This document shows, one piece after another, positions 17,660 through 25,152 of a stretch of DNA of 64,000 nt; the stretch's first letter is position 1; each line of letters starts with the position of its first letter. The position numbers were made by a program, and so were the translations under genes. Source of the stretch: Paractinoplanes maris (GTDB lineage Bacteria; Actinomycetota; Actinomycetes; Mycobacteriales; Micromonosporaceae); NCBI RefSeq assembly GCF_023544465.1, contig NZ_JALPVL010000006.1:124001-188000 (forward strand). The letters are read 5' to 3'. Under the pieces are notes generated by a model that ran no database searches, was not told the DNA's origin, and saw nothing but the letters and a program-made list of their open reading frames with translations.

Positions 17660-18001
17660 TCAGAGTCGAGCGGCCGCGATGGCGTCGTCGACCTCGGGAA
17701 AGATGGCGAAGTACCGGCGTACGCCGACCGTCTCCATCAGCTGACTGAGGAACGGGTTGGCGCCGGCGAAACTGAGCCAGCCACCACGCGCTGTGATGAC
17801 CTGCTTGCTGGTGATGAAGGCGCTCAGGCCCACCGAGTCGCAGAACTTGAGGTCGCTCAGGTCGACGACAATGCGGGGGACCGGTCGTTCCAGAAGCTCC
17901 GCCAGCGTCCCGTGGAGCTGGTTGGCGGTGTCGGCGTCGAGCTCGCCGCGAAGGTGGAGAACGGCTATGTCGCTTCGATGATCGGTGACTGTGGCCTGCA
18001 T
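17660..18001 (-). CDS. STAS-domain anti-anti-sigma factor (SpoIIAA/RsbV-like)
   Basis: This 113-residue single-domain protein belongs to the partner-switching regulators. It contains RIVVDLSDLKFCDSVGLSAF, the conserved segment in which a serine (in DSVGLS) is phosphorylated by a cognate anti-sigma kinase. Unphosphorylated protein would bind that kinase and release a sigma factor. No kinase or sigma gene lies beside it in this window, so the partners are encoded elsewhere. The gene stands alone, bounded by hairpins on both sides. Confidence 0.9.
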   Translation of the reverse strand: MQATVTDHRSDIAVLHLRGELDADTANQLHGTLAELLERPVPRIVVDLSDLKFCDSVGLSAFITSKQVITARGGWLSFAGANPFLSQLMETVGVRRYFAIFPEVDDAIAAARL

Positions 18002-18094
18002 GGGAATCGCTTCCTGGCGCTGTTGATGGCAACTCAGGCTAGATCCGCGTCAACAATTGTCACCGGACAAACCGTCCGCTGGAAGGGGAACGCA

Positions 18095-18129
18095 ATGGGG
18101 GCCAGATCCACAAAGGATCCGACCCCCAT
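18095..18129. terminator. Hairpin between the small ORF at 18188 and the STAS gene
   Basis: Arms 18095-18109 (ATGGGGGCCAGATCC) and 18115-18129 pair at 13 of 15 positions around a 5-base loop. There is no clear T-run, so terminator function for the upstream minus-strand gene is only probable. Confidence 0.5.
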
Positions 18130-18187
18130 CGAAAGTTCGGCTGGCCGATGAAGTCAAGCCTGCGGCACAGCCTGGGCTCCTGGCGCT

Positions 18188-18397
18188 TTACAGCTTGCGC
18201 CACCGCCAGCGTGGTCCACGCCACGCGTCCGCCAGGATCATGGCCGAGGCCCGCCCTGGACACTGCTGCACCTTCGACTTGCCCTCGGGTCCGCCCATCT
18301 GAGCTTCGACTTCCCAGGCCTGGCCGTCGGTGCGGACGTAGACGTCACGGCGCGCAAGCCGGACGTCACCATTCCACCAGTGACTGTCAACTCTCAC
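18188..18397 (-). CDS. Small conserved-looking protein, unknown function
   Basis: This 69-residue basic protein is rich in Trp and Arg (DSHWWNG near the N-terminus, RRDVYVRTDGQAWEVEAQ in the middle, WRGPRWRWRKL at the end). It has no signal peptide or membrane segment. The pattern reads like a genuine compact beta-strand protein and has good codon usage, and I recall similar small proteins in related actinobacteria without an assigned function. The start is GTG at 18397. A TAGATT -10-like hexamer lies six bases upstream, so the mRNA may be leaderless, which would fit the lack of a ribosome site. The DVYV-containing core is also compatible with a nucleic-acid-binding role, but nothing proves this. 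Confidence 0.65.
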   Translation of the reverse strand: MRVDSHWWNGDVRLARRDVYVRTDGQAWEVEAQMGGPEGKSKVQQCPGRASAMILADAWRGPRWRWRKL

Positions 18398-18403
18398 GAG
18401 TCA

Positions 18404-18409
18404 AATCTA
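18404..18409 (-). promoter_or_regulatory. Candidate -10 element for a leaderless transcript
   Basis: On the minus strand TAGATT is followed after six bases by the GTG start of the small gene at 18397. This spacing would put transcription initiation at the start codon. No good -35 hexamer is visible. Confidence 0.35.
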
Positions 18410-18665
18410 GGACAGTTAGCAGCCATCGGCGCAGGGCTATCTTGTGAAAGTTTCTCACCAGGTGGTTAAAAGCGCATTGTCTGATCCGGTGGTTTTCGCC
18501 TTCGTGACTTGCGCGACAGCGAAGTTCTTTGGGCCGTCTCCTCGCCACTACAGTCTGTCATCGGACCAGCTGGTGATCGGGGTCGCGCGGGGTCGAAACG
18601 ACCGTGTTACTTATCCGATACCTGATCTAGGAGTCAATGACGAAAGGTCACCGAATGATAAAGAA

Positions 18666-18701
18666 AGCCCGGCGGCTCCGTGATCACGGAGCCGCCGGGC
18701 T
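18666..18701. terminator. Terminator after tRNA-Ser(CGA)
   Basis: The 36-bp segment is a perfect palindrome (18-bp arms, left arm AGCCCGGCGGCTCCGTGA). On the minus strand it is followed by TTTCTTTATC, as expected for termination of the tRNA transcript. Confidence 0.85.
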
Positions 18702-18703
18702 CT

Positions 18704-18793
18704 TGGCGGTGGTGAAGGGATTTGAACCCTTGGAGGGCTTGCACCCTCACACGCTTTCGAGGCGTGCTCCTTAGGCCGCTCGGACACACCACC
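18704..18793 (-). tRNA. tRNA-Ser (CGA anticodon)
   Basis: On the minus strand the acceptor arms GGTGGTG and CACCACC pair. The anticodon stem CACGC/GCGTG encloses CTCGAAA, giving anticodon CGA, which reads UCG. A long variable arm and GGTTCAAATCC T-loop region are present, and CCA is encoded (18704-18706 in plus-strand terms). Confidence 0.97.
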
Positions 18794-18926
18794 GCGAAGT
18801 AGGTTACCGGACGCCCGGCGGGGTCGGCAGCCGGGTTCCCCTTTGCCGCTCCGACCCCGGGCGAGCAGGGCCGACCTGGCAGGATCGCGGTATGACCGGT
18901 ACGAATCAGCGAGGAGTGACAGGACG

Positions 18927-19643
18927 ATGAGCGTGCACATCGGCGGGCAGCCGGGCGACATCGCCGAGCGGGTCCTTCTCCCGGGTGACCCGATGCGGGC
19001 GAAGTGGATCGCCGAGACCTTCCTGCAGGACGCCAAGTGCTACACCCAGGTCCGCGGCATGCTCGGCTACACCGGCACCTACCAGGGCGTCCCGGTGTCC
19101 GTGCAGGGCTCGGGCATGGGCATGCCGTCGGCGTCGATCTACACCCACGAGCTGATCAACGAGTACGGCGTGAAGTCGATCATCCGCATCGGCTCGTGCG
19201 GTGCGCTGGCGCCGGACCTCCAGCTGGGCGACGTGATCGCCGCGATCGGCTCGGCGACCGACTCCAACATGAACCGGTCCCGCTTCGACGGCCTGATCGA
19301 CTACGCGCCGGTGGCCGACTTCACTCTGTTGCGCACCGCGGTCGAGGTGGCCGAGCGGCAGGGCACCGCGCTGCGGGTGGGGCCGATCCTGGCGGCTGAC
19401 GCCTTCTACACCGACCGGCCCGACCTCTACGACTCCCTGGCCGACTACGGCGTGCTGGCGGTCGAGATGGAGTCGGCCGCGATCTACACGATCGCCGCCC
19501 GCTACGGCGCCCGGGCGCTGACCATCCTGACCGTCAGCGACCACATCAAGACCGGCGCCAAGATGGACTCGGCCCAGCGCGAGCAGGGCTTCGGCGACAT
19601 GGTCCGGATCGGCCTCGAAACCGCGATCTCCGGCGCCTCCTGA
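18927..19643 (+). CDS. deoD: Purine-nucleoside phosphorylase DeoD-type
   Basis: This 238-residue cytosolic enzyme cleaves purine nucleosides with phosphate to base and ribose-1-phosphate (purine salvage). It has the phosphate-binding LLPGDPMRAKWIA segment, the GSGMGMPSASIYTHEL and IRIGSCGAL motifs, VEMESAAIY for ribose binding and the catalytic aspartate in VSDHIKTG. The length matches hexameric bacterial enzymes. ATG at 18927 is used because the homologous N-terminus begins MSVHIGGQPGDIAERV. Upstream codons read through the tRNA-proximal region. GAGGAG lies 10 bases before the start. The gene is monocistronic. Confidence 0.96.
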   Translation: MSVHIGGQPGDIAERVLLPGDPMRAKWIAETFLQDAKCYTQVRGMLGYTGTYQGVPVSVQGSGMGMPSASIYTHELINEYGVKSIIRIGSCGALAPDLQLGDVIAAIGSATDSNMNRSRFDGLIDYAPVADFTLLRTAVEVAERQGTALRVGPILAADAFYTDRPDLYDSLADYGVLAVEMESAAIYTIAARYGARALTILTVSDHIKTGAKMDSAQREQGFGDMVRIGLETAISGAS

Positions 19644-19739
19644 GCGCTCACCGCGGCGATCCCGGCTTTATTCGGTACGAGGTAAGGCCGGCCCCTGCGG
19701 TGACGGCTCGATCCGGTACGGGGTGAAGCGGGCAACAGC

Positions 19740-19777
19740 GGTCACGGCCTCATCCCGTACGGGAAAGGGCCGTGACC
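19740..19777. terminator. Bidirectional hairpin between convergent deoD and tadA
   Basis: The arms GGTCACGGCC (19740-19749) and GGCCGTGACC (19768-19777) pair perfectly. A second palindrome CCCGTACGGG sits in the loop. Related GGTACG-containing blocks occur earlier at about 19673 and 19713, making the whole intergenic spacer repetitive. Confidence 0.6.
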
Positions 19778-19783
19778 CCCCGG

Positions 19784-20236
19784 TCAGCGGAAGAAATCGC
19801 GCAGGAGTGTGGCGCACTCGTCCTCGAGCACGCCCGCATAGACCTCGGGCCGGTGGTTGAGACGTCGATCACGGACGACGTCCCAGAGCGACCCCACCGC
19901 TCCGGTCTTGGGCTCCCAGGCTCCGAAGACCAGGGTCGACACCCGGGCCAGCACCAGCGCCCCCGCGCACATCGTGCACGGCTCCAGCGTGACCACCAGC
20001 GTGCTGCCGTCGAGGCGCCAGGTGCCGGCCCGTTCGGCGGCCTGCCGGAGCACCAGGATCTCGGCGTGCGCGGTCGGGTCGCCGCTCGCCTCGCGCTGGT
20101 TGCCCGCCGCGGCCATCTCCCGGCCCTCGGCGTCGAACAGCACCGCCCCGACCGGCACGTCCTCCCCGGCCGCGGCGGCCACGTCGAGCGCCCGCCGCAT
20201 CCAGGCCTCGTGGCGCGGGGAGGCGACCAGGCTCAC
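19784..20236 (-). CDS. tadA: tRNA adenosine(34) deaminase TadA
   Basis: This 150-residue zinc deaminase converts A34 to inosine in tRNA-Arg(ACG). It has the HAE motif (His57, Glu59 in PTAHAEILVLR) and the PCTMC zinc motif (LEPCTMCAGAL). The C-terminal helix with DFFR is standard. GTG at 20236 overlaps the stop of the upstream partner gene by four bases (GTGA), so the two are translationally coupled. Confidence 0.95.
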   Translation of the reverse strand: MSLVASPRHEAWMRRALDVAAAAGEDVPVGAVLFDAEGREMAAAGNQREASGDPTAHAEILVLRQAAERAGTWRLDGSTLVVTLEPCTMCAGALVLARVSTLVFGAWEPKTGAVGSLWDVVRDRRLNHRPEVYAGVLEDECATLLRDFFR

Positions 20237-20757
20237 GCCTCGCGCAGCTCTTCCATCTCGTCGCCGCAGCCGATGCGCTGGCAGATCTCGGCGGTCACGT
20301 CGGCCGGCAACATGCCCTCCTGACCGCACAGGCCGAGCAGCCGGTGCGCGGTGATCCCGAGGTCGTTCAGCACGTCGGCGTCCCCCACCGGATCGGCGTC
20401 GGGGTCGGCCGCGGGCTTGTCGGTCTCCTCGTCGTCGGCCACGGCCAGCTCGTCGATCTCGAGCGCCGGCGCCTCGATCTCACCCAGCAGCATGGCGCCC
20501 AGCCGCGACTCGTCGGCGAAGGCCGAGTCGGAGCCGAAGACCCGCAGGTCCTCACCCTCGTCCAGGCGCAGGATGGCCAGATATTGGTCGTCGCTCTCGA
20601 CGAACAGCAGAGTGACGTCGGCGTCCGGCTCCACGTCCTGCATCGCGTCGACGACCTCATCGATGTCGGCCAGCCCGCTCAGGTCCATCTCGGACGCCGT
20701 CCACCCGTTTTTACCCCGGCCCACGGCGGCAGCGAATGTCGACAACTTTCCCCCCAC
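20233..20757 (-). CDS. tRNA adenosine deaminase-associated protein
   Basis: This 174-residue acidic protein belongs to the actinobacterial family encoded directly upstream of tadA. It starts STFAAAVGRGKNGWTASEMDL, has a conserved middle (VTLLFVESDDQYLAILRLDEGEDLRVFGSD), an Asp/Glu/Ala linker (about residues 110-130), and a C-terminal block with two cysteines (LGLCGQEGMLP and ICQRIGCGDEMEELREA). No catalytic motif is evident. The four-base overlap with tadA argues for a function with the deaminase, but the molecular role is not established. Confidence 0.85.
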   Translation of the reverse strand: MGGKLSTFAAAVGRGKNGWTASEMDLSGLADIDEVVDAMQDVEPDADVTLLFVESDDQYLAILRLDEGEDLRVFGSDSAFADESRLGAMLLGEIEAPALEIDELAVADDEETDKPAADPDADPVGDADVLNDLGITAHRLLGLCGQEGMLPADVTAEICQRIGCGDEMEELREA

Positions 20758-20834
20758 GCGACGTATGTCTTCGCGAGTGACGGTAGCGGCAAGAACGGCG
20801 GGTGCGGCGCGCCACGCCTGGTGGGCGGTCGAAG

Positions 20835-21008
20835 TCAGTTGACCAGGCGACGACGCAGGGCGATGAGCTCGCGCAAGCGGGCCCGGCGCAGCCGCTGGGG
20901 TTGTCTGGTCTCCCGGGCCGACTTCGCGCTGGCGAGCGCGGCCAGCAGCTCGAGGCGGCGACGGCGACGATCAGGGTCGGGATCGAGCCGTGGGGATGTG
21001 GGGGGCAT
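20835..21008 (-). CDS. Arg/Leu-rich small protein, unknown function
   Basis: This 57-residue frame starts with ATG at 21008 (MPPTSPRLDPDPDRRRRRLE) and consists mainly of Arg-rich amphipathic helix with three Leu-Arg clusters (LAALASAKSARETRQ, RARLRELIALRRRLVN). Codon third positions are strongly G/C. The composition suggests a small RNA- or DNA-binding helix, but this is only composition. No close ribosome site is obvious. It fills part of an otherwise empty 370-base gap upstream of the tadA partner gene. Confidence 0.45.
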   Translation of the reverse strand: MPPTSPRLDPDPDRRRRRLELLAALASAKSARETRQPQRLRRARLRELIALRRRLVN

Positions 21009-21134
21009 GAAGCCGAGGTTGAACCTTTACAAGTCTTTAAGTCAAGCCCCGGTGTTCTTTGAATCAGCGCCCTGTGCGCACCGCGACGAGGGCGGCACAT
21101 CGGGTCGCCGACAACCCGGTCAGAATCGGACGAA

Positions 21135-21524
21135 TCACCACAGCGGCCAATCGTGCGTCGACATCCACCGGCCGGCCACGAAAGCGGTGGCGATGGACAA
21201 CCCGAGCCCGCTGGCCAGTGCCACACCGACAGCGGCCCCGCGGACGCCGATCGCGGTCAGGATCAGCGCGACGGCCCAGGCGCTGACCGCGGCCAGAATC
21301 GTCCACCAGGCGTAACTGGCCAGGTCACGGCCGAGTGCCCCGAACAGCGCGAGCCAGACCGAGGCCGCGCCCAGACCGGCGAGCAAGGCTCCGGCGCCGA
21401 CCGGATGGGGCTCGCGGTAGGTGGGACGGGACGACCCGGGGAACAACCCGGACGGGGCCCGCATCGGCGGGGCCGGATGCGGTGACGGTGCGGTCGTCTG
21501 CCAGACCTCGTGCCGGTCCGTCAC
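21135..21524 (-). CDS. Small integral membrane protein, unknown function
   Basis: This 129-residue protein has a hydrophilic N-terminus of about 45 residues (TDRHEVWQTTAPSPHP, proline-rich) followed by three predicted membrane helices (around VGAGALLAGLGAASVWLALFG, AWWTILAAVSAWAVALILTA and VGVALASGLGLSIATAFVAG). The start is GTG at 21524, with GGAGGTGGACC immediately upstream. I do not recognise a named family. It faces the M23 lipoprotein gene divergently with 92 bases between the starts. Confidence 0.75.
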   Translation of the reverse strand: MTDRHEVWQTTAPSPHPAPPMRAPSGLFPGSSRPTYREPHPVGAGALLAGLGAASVWLALFGALGRDLASYAWWTILAAVSAWAVALILTAIGVRGAAVGVALASGLGLSIATAFVAGRWMSTHDWPLW

Positions 21525-21616
21525 GGTCCACCTCCGACTCACCCGTACGTCTGCTCAGGTGCCAGCCTAACCAGCGCGGGTCGGCAGGACCGGCTCACTT
21601 CTGCCACGATGGCTCG

Positions 21617-22402
21617 GTGCCTTTGCTCCGTACCCTCTCCGGTTTGACCGTTCTGGCCGTCTGCCTGGCCGGCTGCGGCGGCGTCTCCGGTGGCGGCAAC
21701 GCCAGCGCGACCCCGCAGTTCGTCGACCCCGCGGCCACGTCGGCCACGTCGGCCGCGACGACCCCGGCGGCGGCACAGATTCCGGTCACGCCCAGGTCGA
21801 CGGCCGCTTCGTCGGCGGGCGGTCTGGCCAGCACCCGTCCCCCGGCGACGCGACCGGCGCCGACCCGGACGAATTCGGCCCCGCCGGCCAAAAAGGTGAC
21901 GTATGTCTTCCCGGTCAAGGCGTCGAACGTCGACTGGCACACCACCCACTCGAAGTACAAGGCGACCGACCTCTTCGCCGACTGCGGGAAACCGGTGGTC
22001 GCCACGACCAGCGGCGTGGTCCTCGAGATCAGCCTCACCGACAAGTACGTCAAGGGCTCGCCCGACGGCCCCAACAACGGCGGCAAGTCGGTGTCGCTGC
22101 TCGGTGACGACGGCGTGCGCTACTACGGCTCCCACCTGAGCAAGGTGCAGAGCGGCATCAAGAAGGGCGTCCGCGTCAAGGCCGGGCAGCAGCTCGGCCT
22201 GGTCGGCCGGACGGGCAACGCGAACAACGTCTGCCACCTGCACTTCGGCATCTCGCCGCCGTGCGCCAAGGTCGGCGACTGGAAGGTCCGGCGCGGCGTC
22301 GTCTGGCCCTACTCGTACCTCGCCTCGTGGCGCAAGAGCGGCACCAAGAGCCCGGTCGCCGAGGTCGCGGCCTGGAAGCGCTCGCACAACTGCAAGGCCT
22401 GA
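21617..22402 (+). CDS. M23 (LytM-type) peptidase lipoprotein
   Basis: This 261-residue protein has a lipoprotein signal ending LAGC (lipidated Cys20), then a Thr/Ala/Pro-rich wall-spanning linker to about residue 92. The peptidase-like domain follows (about 95-255). The zinc-ligand pattern is recognisable as HxxxxxxD (His111, Asp118), His173 in YGSHLS and the HLHF motif (His207, His209). Such domains cleave peptidoglycan peptide cross-links or regulate other hydrolases. GTG at 21617 is chosen because it puts the signal at the N-terminus. A strong terminator follows 18 bases after the stop. Confidence 0.88.
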   Translation: MPLLRTLSGLTVLAVCLAGCGGVSGGGNASATPQFVDPAATSATSAATTPAAAQIPVTPRSTAASSAGGLASTRPPATRPAPTRTNSAPPAKKVTYVFPVKASNVDWHTTHSKYKATDLFADCGKPVVATTSGVVLEISLTDKYVKGSPDGPNNGGKSVSLLGDDGVRYYGSHLSKVQSGIKKGVRVKAGQQLGLVGRTGNANNVCHLHFGISPPCAKVGDWKVRRGVVWPYSYLASWRKSGTKSPVAEVAAWKRSHNCKA

Positions 22403-22420
22403 CCGAGCTTCGGCGATACA

Positions 22421-22458
22421 CACGGGGCCGCACCCTCGCCCAAGGGTGCGGCCCCGTG
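22421..22458. terminator. Rho-independent terminator after the M23 lipoprotein gene
   Basis: A perfect 16-bp stem (CACGGGGCCGCACCCT at 22421-22436 with its complement at 22443-22458) closes a 6-base loop. The downstream T content is low, as is usual in high-GC actinobacteria. Confidence 0.8.
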
Positions 22459-22641
22459 CTGCCGGGAAGAAAGCCTTGTGATCACCGTAGGGCGGGGATC
22501 CCGCTCCAGGTCGGCGCGAAACGGACAAAGACCGCAGCTAAGACGGCTGACTGGTACCGCCCGAACGGCTGATCTTGGCGGTGGAGCGTCGACCGGTGCG
22601 GGCGGCGCCGCTGTCCACAGGGCATATGCAAAAGTTTCGGT

Positions 22642-23592
22642 GTGCATATCGCGATCGTCGGACTCGGGCTCATCGGCGGATCGTTGCTGCGCGCCCTGAC
22701 CGCCGCGGGCCACACCGTCGTCGGCTACGACTCCGACCCGGCCACCCGGGACCAAGCGAGCGCCGCGGGCTTGCGGGTGGCCGATTCCGTGCCCGCCGCC
22801 CTGACCGGCACCGACGTGGCGGTGCTGGCCGTTCCGCTGCCGGCGCTGCCGGCGGTCCTGGCCGAGCTGACCGGCTATCCCGGCGTGGTCACCGATGTCA
22901 CGTCGGTCAAAGGACCCGTACGCGATCTCGCCCCACCCCGCTTCGTCGGCGGTCATCCCATGGCCGGCAAGGAGACCTCCGGCTTCGCCGCCACCGACGC
23001 CACCCTGTTCGACGGCTGCGCCTGGGTCCTCTGCCTGGAGCCCGGCGAGACCGCCCTCCCCGACTGGCTGACCCTGGCCACCCTCTTCACCGGGCTCGGC
23101 GCCCGGGTCGTCCCACTGACCGCGACCGAGCACGACCGGGTGGTGGCCCAGGTCAGCCACGTCCCGCACCTGTCCGCGGCCGCGCTGGCCGGCCGGCTGC
23201 ACGACAACCCGCCCGCCGCCACGCTGGCCGCCGGCTCGTTCCGGGACGGCACCCGGGTGGCCGCCACCCGGGCGGAGCTGATCGCCGCCATGTGCGGCGG
23301 CAACGCCGTCGCGGTCCGGGAAGAGCTCGATCACCTGCTCGCCGAGCTCCAGGACCTGCGCGCCCGGCTCGACGCGCCCGATCCGGTGGCCGCGCTGATC
23401 CCCGTCCTGCGCCCGGCGGTGGAGCTGCGCCGAGCCTGGCCGCCCGCTCCCGGCACGCCGGTCGAGGTGGCCGCCGACATCTCCGTACTGCTCGGTCTGG
23501 GCCGGACCGGTGGCTGGATCACCGCCGTGAGTGAAAGCGGCCGGAAAGTGACCGCAATAGTTCCTAGGGTGAGGGAAACCGCGAACCGCTGA
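22642..23592 (+). CDS. tyrA: Prephenate dehydrogenase (tyrosine biosynthesis)
   Basis: This 316-residue NAD(P)-dependent enzyme oxidatively decarboxylates prephenate (or arogenate). The N-terminus HIAIVGLGLIGGSLLRAL is the Rossmann dinucleotide fold, with the acidic NAD-selecting residue near GYDSDP. DVTSVKGPV and FVGGHPMAGKETSGF are the substrate motifs, and VSHVPHLSAAAL contains the conserved histidines of the helical dimer domain. GTG at 22642 is the start. There is no chorismate mutase or ACT domain. Its neighbours are unrelated. Confidence 0.93.
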   Translation: MHIAIVGLGLIGGSLLRALTAAGHTVVGYDSDPATRDQASAAGLRVADSVPAALTGTDVAVLAVPLPALPAVLAELTGYPGVVTDVTSVKGPVRDLAPPRFVGGHPMAGKETSGFAATDATLFDGCAWVLCLEPGETALPDWLTLATLFTGLGARVVPLTATEHDRVVAQVSHVPHLSAAALAGRLHDNPPAATLAAGSFRDGTRVAATRAELIAAMCGGNAVAVREELDHLLAELQDLRARLDAPDPVAALIPVLRPAVELRRAWPPAPGTPVEVAADISVLLGLGRTGGWITAVSESGRKVTAIVPRVRETANR

Positions 23593-23602
23593 GGAGCCCG
23601 CA

Positions 23603-24178
23603 ATGCCCGGTCAGGTCGGCGCCATCGACAACGAACAGCAAGGCCTTCTCGCCTATCTCGCCCAGATGCGATACGTGCTGCGGCTGACCGCCTACGGCCT
23701 CACCGACGAGCAGCTCCGGGCCACCCCGGCGGCCAGTGAGCTGAGTGTCGGCGGCCTCATCAAGCACTGCTGCTCGACCGAGGCCGGCTGGATCTCTCAG
23801 GTGCGCGACGAGCCGCAGGTTCTCGACTACCAGGCCTACGCCGACAACTTCCGGCTGGCCGAAGGCGAGACCATCGACGACGTGCTGGCCCGTTACGACC
23901 GGGTCGCCGCGCGGACCGAGCAGACCGTGACCGAGCTGAACGACCTCGGGCACCGCGTCGAGATCGACCACTCGGTGCCGTGGAACAGCAAGGACATGAC
24001 GCACTGGACGCTGCGCTGGATCCTGCTGCACCTGATTCAGGAGACGGCGCGGCACACCGGCCACGCCGACGTCATCCGCGAGACGGTGGACGGCGCCACG
24101 GCGTACCCGTTGATGGCCGCCGCCGAGGGCTGGCCCGAGACCGACTGGCTCAAGCCGTGGACGCCGGCCAGTCGGTGA
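23603..24178 (+). CDS. DinB-fold metal-dependent protein (DUF664-type)
   Basis: This 191-residue protein is a four-helix-bundle DinB-like protein. Candidate metal ligands are His in LIKHCCSTEAGW, and the C-terminal HLIQETARHTGHADVIRE motif, which is typical of mycothiol- or bacillithiol-dependent DinB transferases and hydrolases. The actual substrate cannot be deduced. It starts 10 bases after the tyrA stop behind GAGGAGCCCGCA, so it is probably in the same transcript. Its last 29 bases overlap the end of the convergent mtnA. Confidence 0.85.
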   Translation: MPGQVGAIDNEQQGLLAYLAQMRYVLRLTAYGLTDEQLRATPAASELSVGGLIKHCCSTEAGWISQVRDEPQVLDYQAYADNFRLAEGETIDDVLARYDRVAARTEQTVTELNDLGHRVEIDHSVPWNSKDMTHWTLRWILLHLIQETARHTGHADVIRETVDGATAYPLMAAAEGWPETDWLKPWTPASR

Positions 24179-25112
24179 TCACCCGCTGATCGGTCACGAC
24201 GGCCGTCACCAGGTCGTGCGGGGTCACGTCGAAGGCCGGGTTCACCGCGTCGGCCCACGACGTGACCTCGGCCGAGCCGCGATCCTCGATCGGCACCGCG
24301 CCGCCGTGCGGCGTGTCCAGGTCGATCGTCGATTCGGGGGCCACCACGACGAACGGGATCCCGGCCCGGCGGGCACCGAGTGCGTGGGCGTACGTCCCGA
24401 TCTTGTTGATCACGTCGCCGTTGGCGCAGATCCGGTCGGCTCCCAGGATCACCGCGTCGACCTCACCCCGGGCCATCAGGAACGGCCCGGCCGAGTCGAC
24501 CGCCACCCGGTGCTCGATGCCCCACCGGGACAGCTCCCACGAGGTGAGCCGCGCGCCCTGGAGCAGCGGCCGGGTCTCGCTGGCGATCACGCCGGCCAGC
24601 CGGCCGCGCTGGTGCAGCTCGTGCACGACGCCGAGGGCCGTGCCGACAGTCACCGCGGCCAGCCCGCCGGTGTTGCAGTGGGTGAGCAGCCGCGGAGGGC
24701 CGCCGCAGAGCTCGACCAGCAGGTCGGCACCGCGCGCGGCCATGGCGTCGGAGGCGGCGATCTCCTCGTCGCGCACGCGGCAGGCCTCCTCGAGCACGGC
24801 TTGCGGACCGCGCGGCAGGAGGGCGGCGGCCCGCCGGGCACCGCGAGCCAGGTTGACCGCCGTCGGCCGGGCCGTCTCGACCCGCCGCACGGCCAGGGCC
24901 AGCGCCTGCGGGTCGTCGGCGTGCACCCGGGCGGCCAGCGCCACCCCGAAGGCACCCGCCACCCCGAGGGCCGGAGCTCCCCGGACGGCCAGCGACTGGA
25001 TCGCCGCGACCAGCTCGCCCACGGTGTGCAGGCGCAGAATCCTCAGCTCCCCGGGCAACGCCGTCTGATCGATGATCTCGATTGCGTCGTCCACCCAGTC
25101 GATCGTCCGCAT
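24150..25112 (-). CDS. mtnA: S-methyl-5-thioribose-1-phosphate isomerase
   Basis: This 320-residue enzyme isomerises methylthioribose-1-phosphate to the ribulose form in methionine salvage. Diagnostic segments are RTIDWVDDAIEIIDQTALPG, SLAVRGAPALGVAGAFG, the catalytic Cys in LLTHCNTGGLA, SETRPLLQGARLTSWEL, the catalytic Asp in ILGADRICANGDVINKIGT and the C-terminal NPAFDVTPHDLVTA. ATG at 25112 aligns with the usual family start. No other salvage gene (mtnB, mtnC, mtnD) is adjacent, so the enzyme may work with dispersed partners or in a related pathway. Confidence 0.95.
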   Translation of the reverse strand: MRTIDWVDDAIEIIDQTALPGELRILRLHTVGELVAAIQSLAVRGAPALGVAGAFGVALAARVHADDPQALALAVRRVETARPTAVNLARGARRAAALLPRGPQAVLEEACRVRDEEIAASDAMAARGADLLVELCGGPPRLLTHCNTGGLAAVTVGTALGVVHELHQRGRLAGVIASETRPLLQGARLTSWELSRWGIEHRVAVDSAGPFLMARGEVDAVILGADRICANGDVINKIGTYAHALGARRAGIPFVVVAPESTIDLDTPHGGAVPIEDRGSAEVTSWADAVNPAFDVTPHDLVTAVVTDQRVITDWPASTA

Positions 25113-25152
25113 GCCCGCGATGGTAGCCAGCGGCACGCCCTAAGCTGGCGGC

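Noticed and set aside
17522..18793. tRNA-Ser genes as integration sites for a mobile element
   Set aside because: Neither tRNA 3' end is duplicated nearby and no integrase is present; the genes around them are housekeeping or ordinary regulators.
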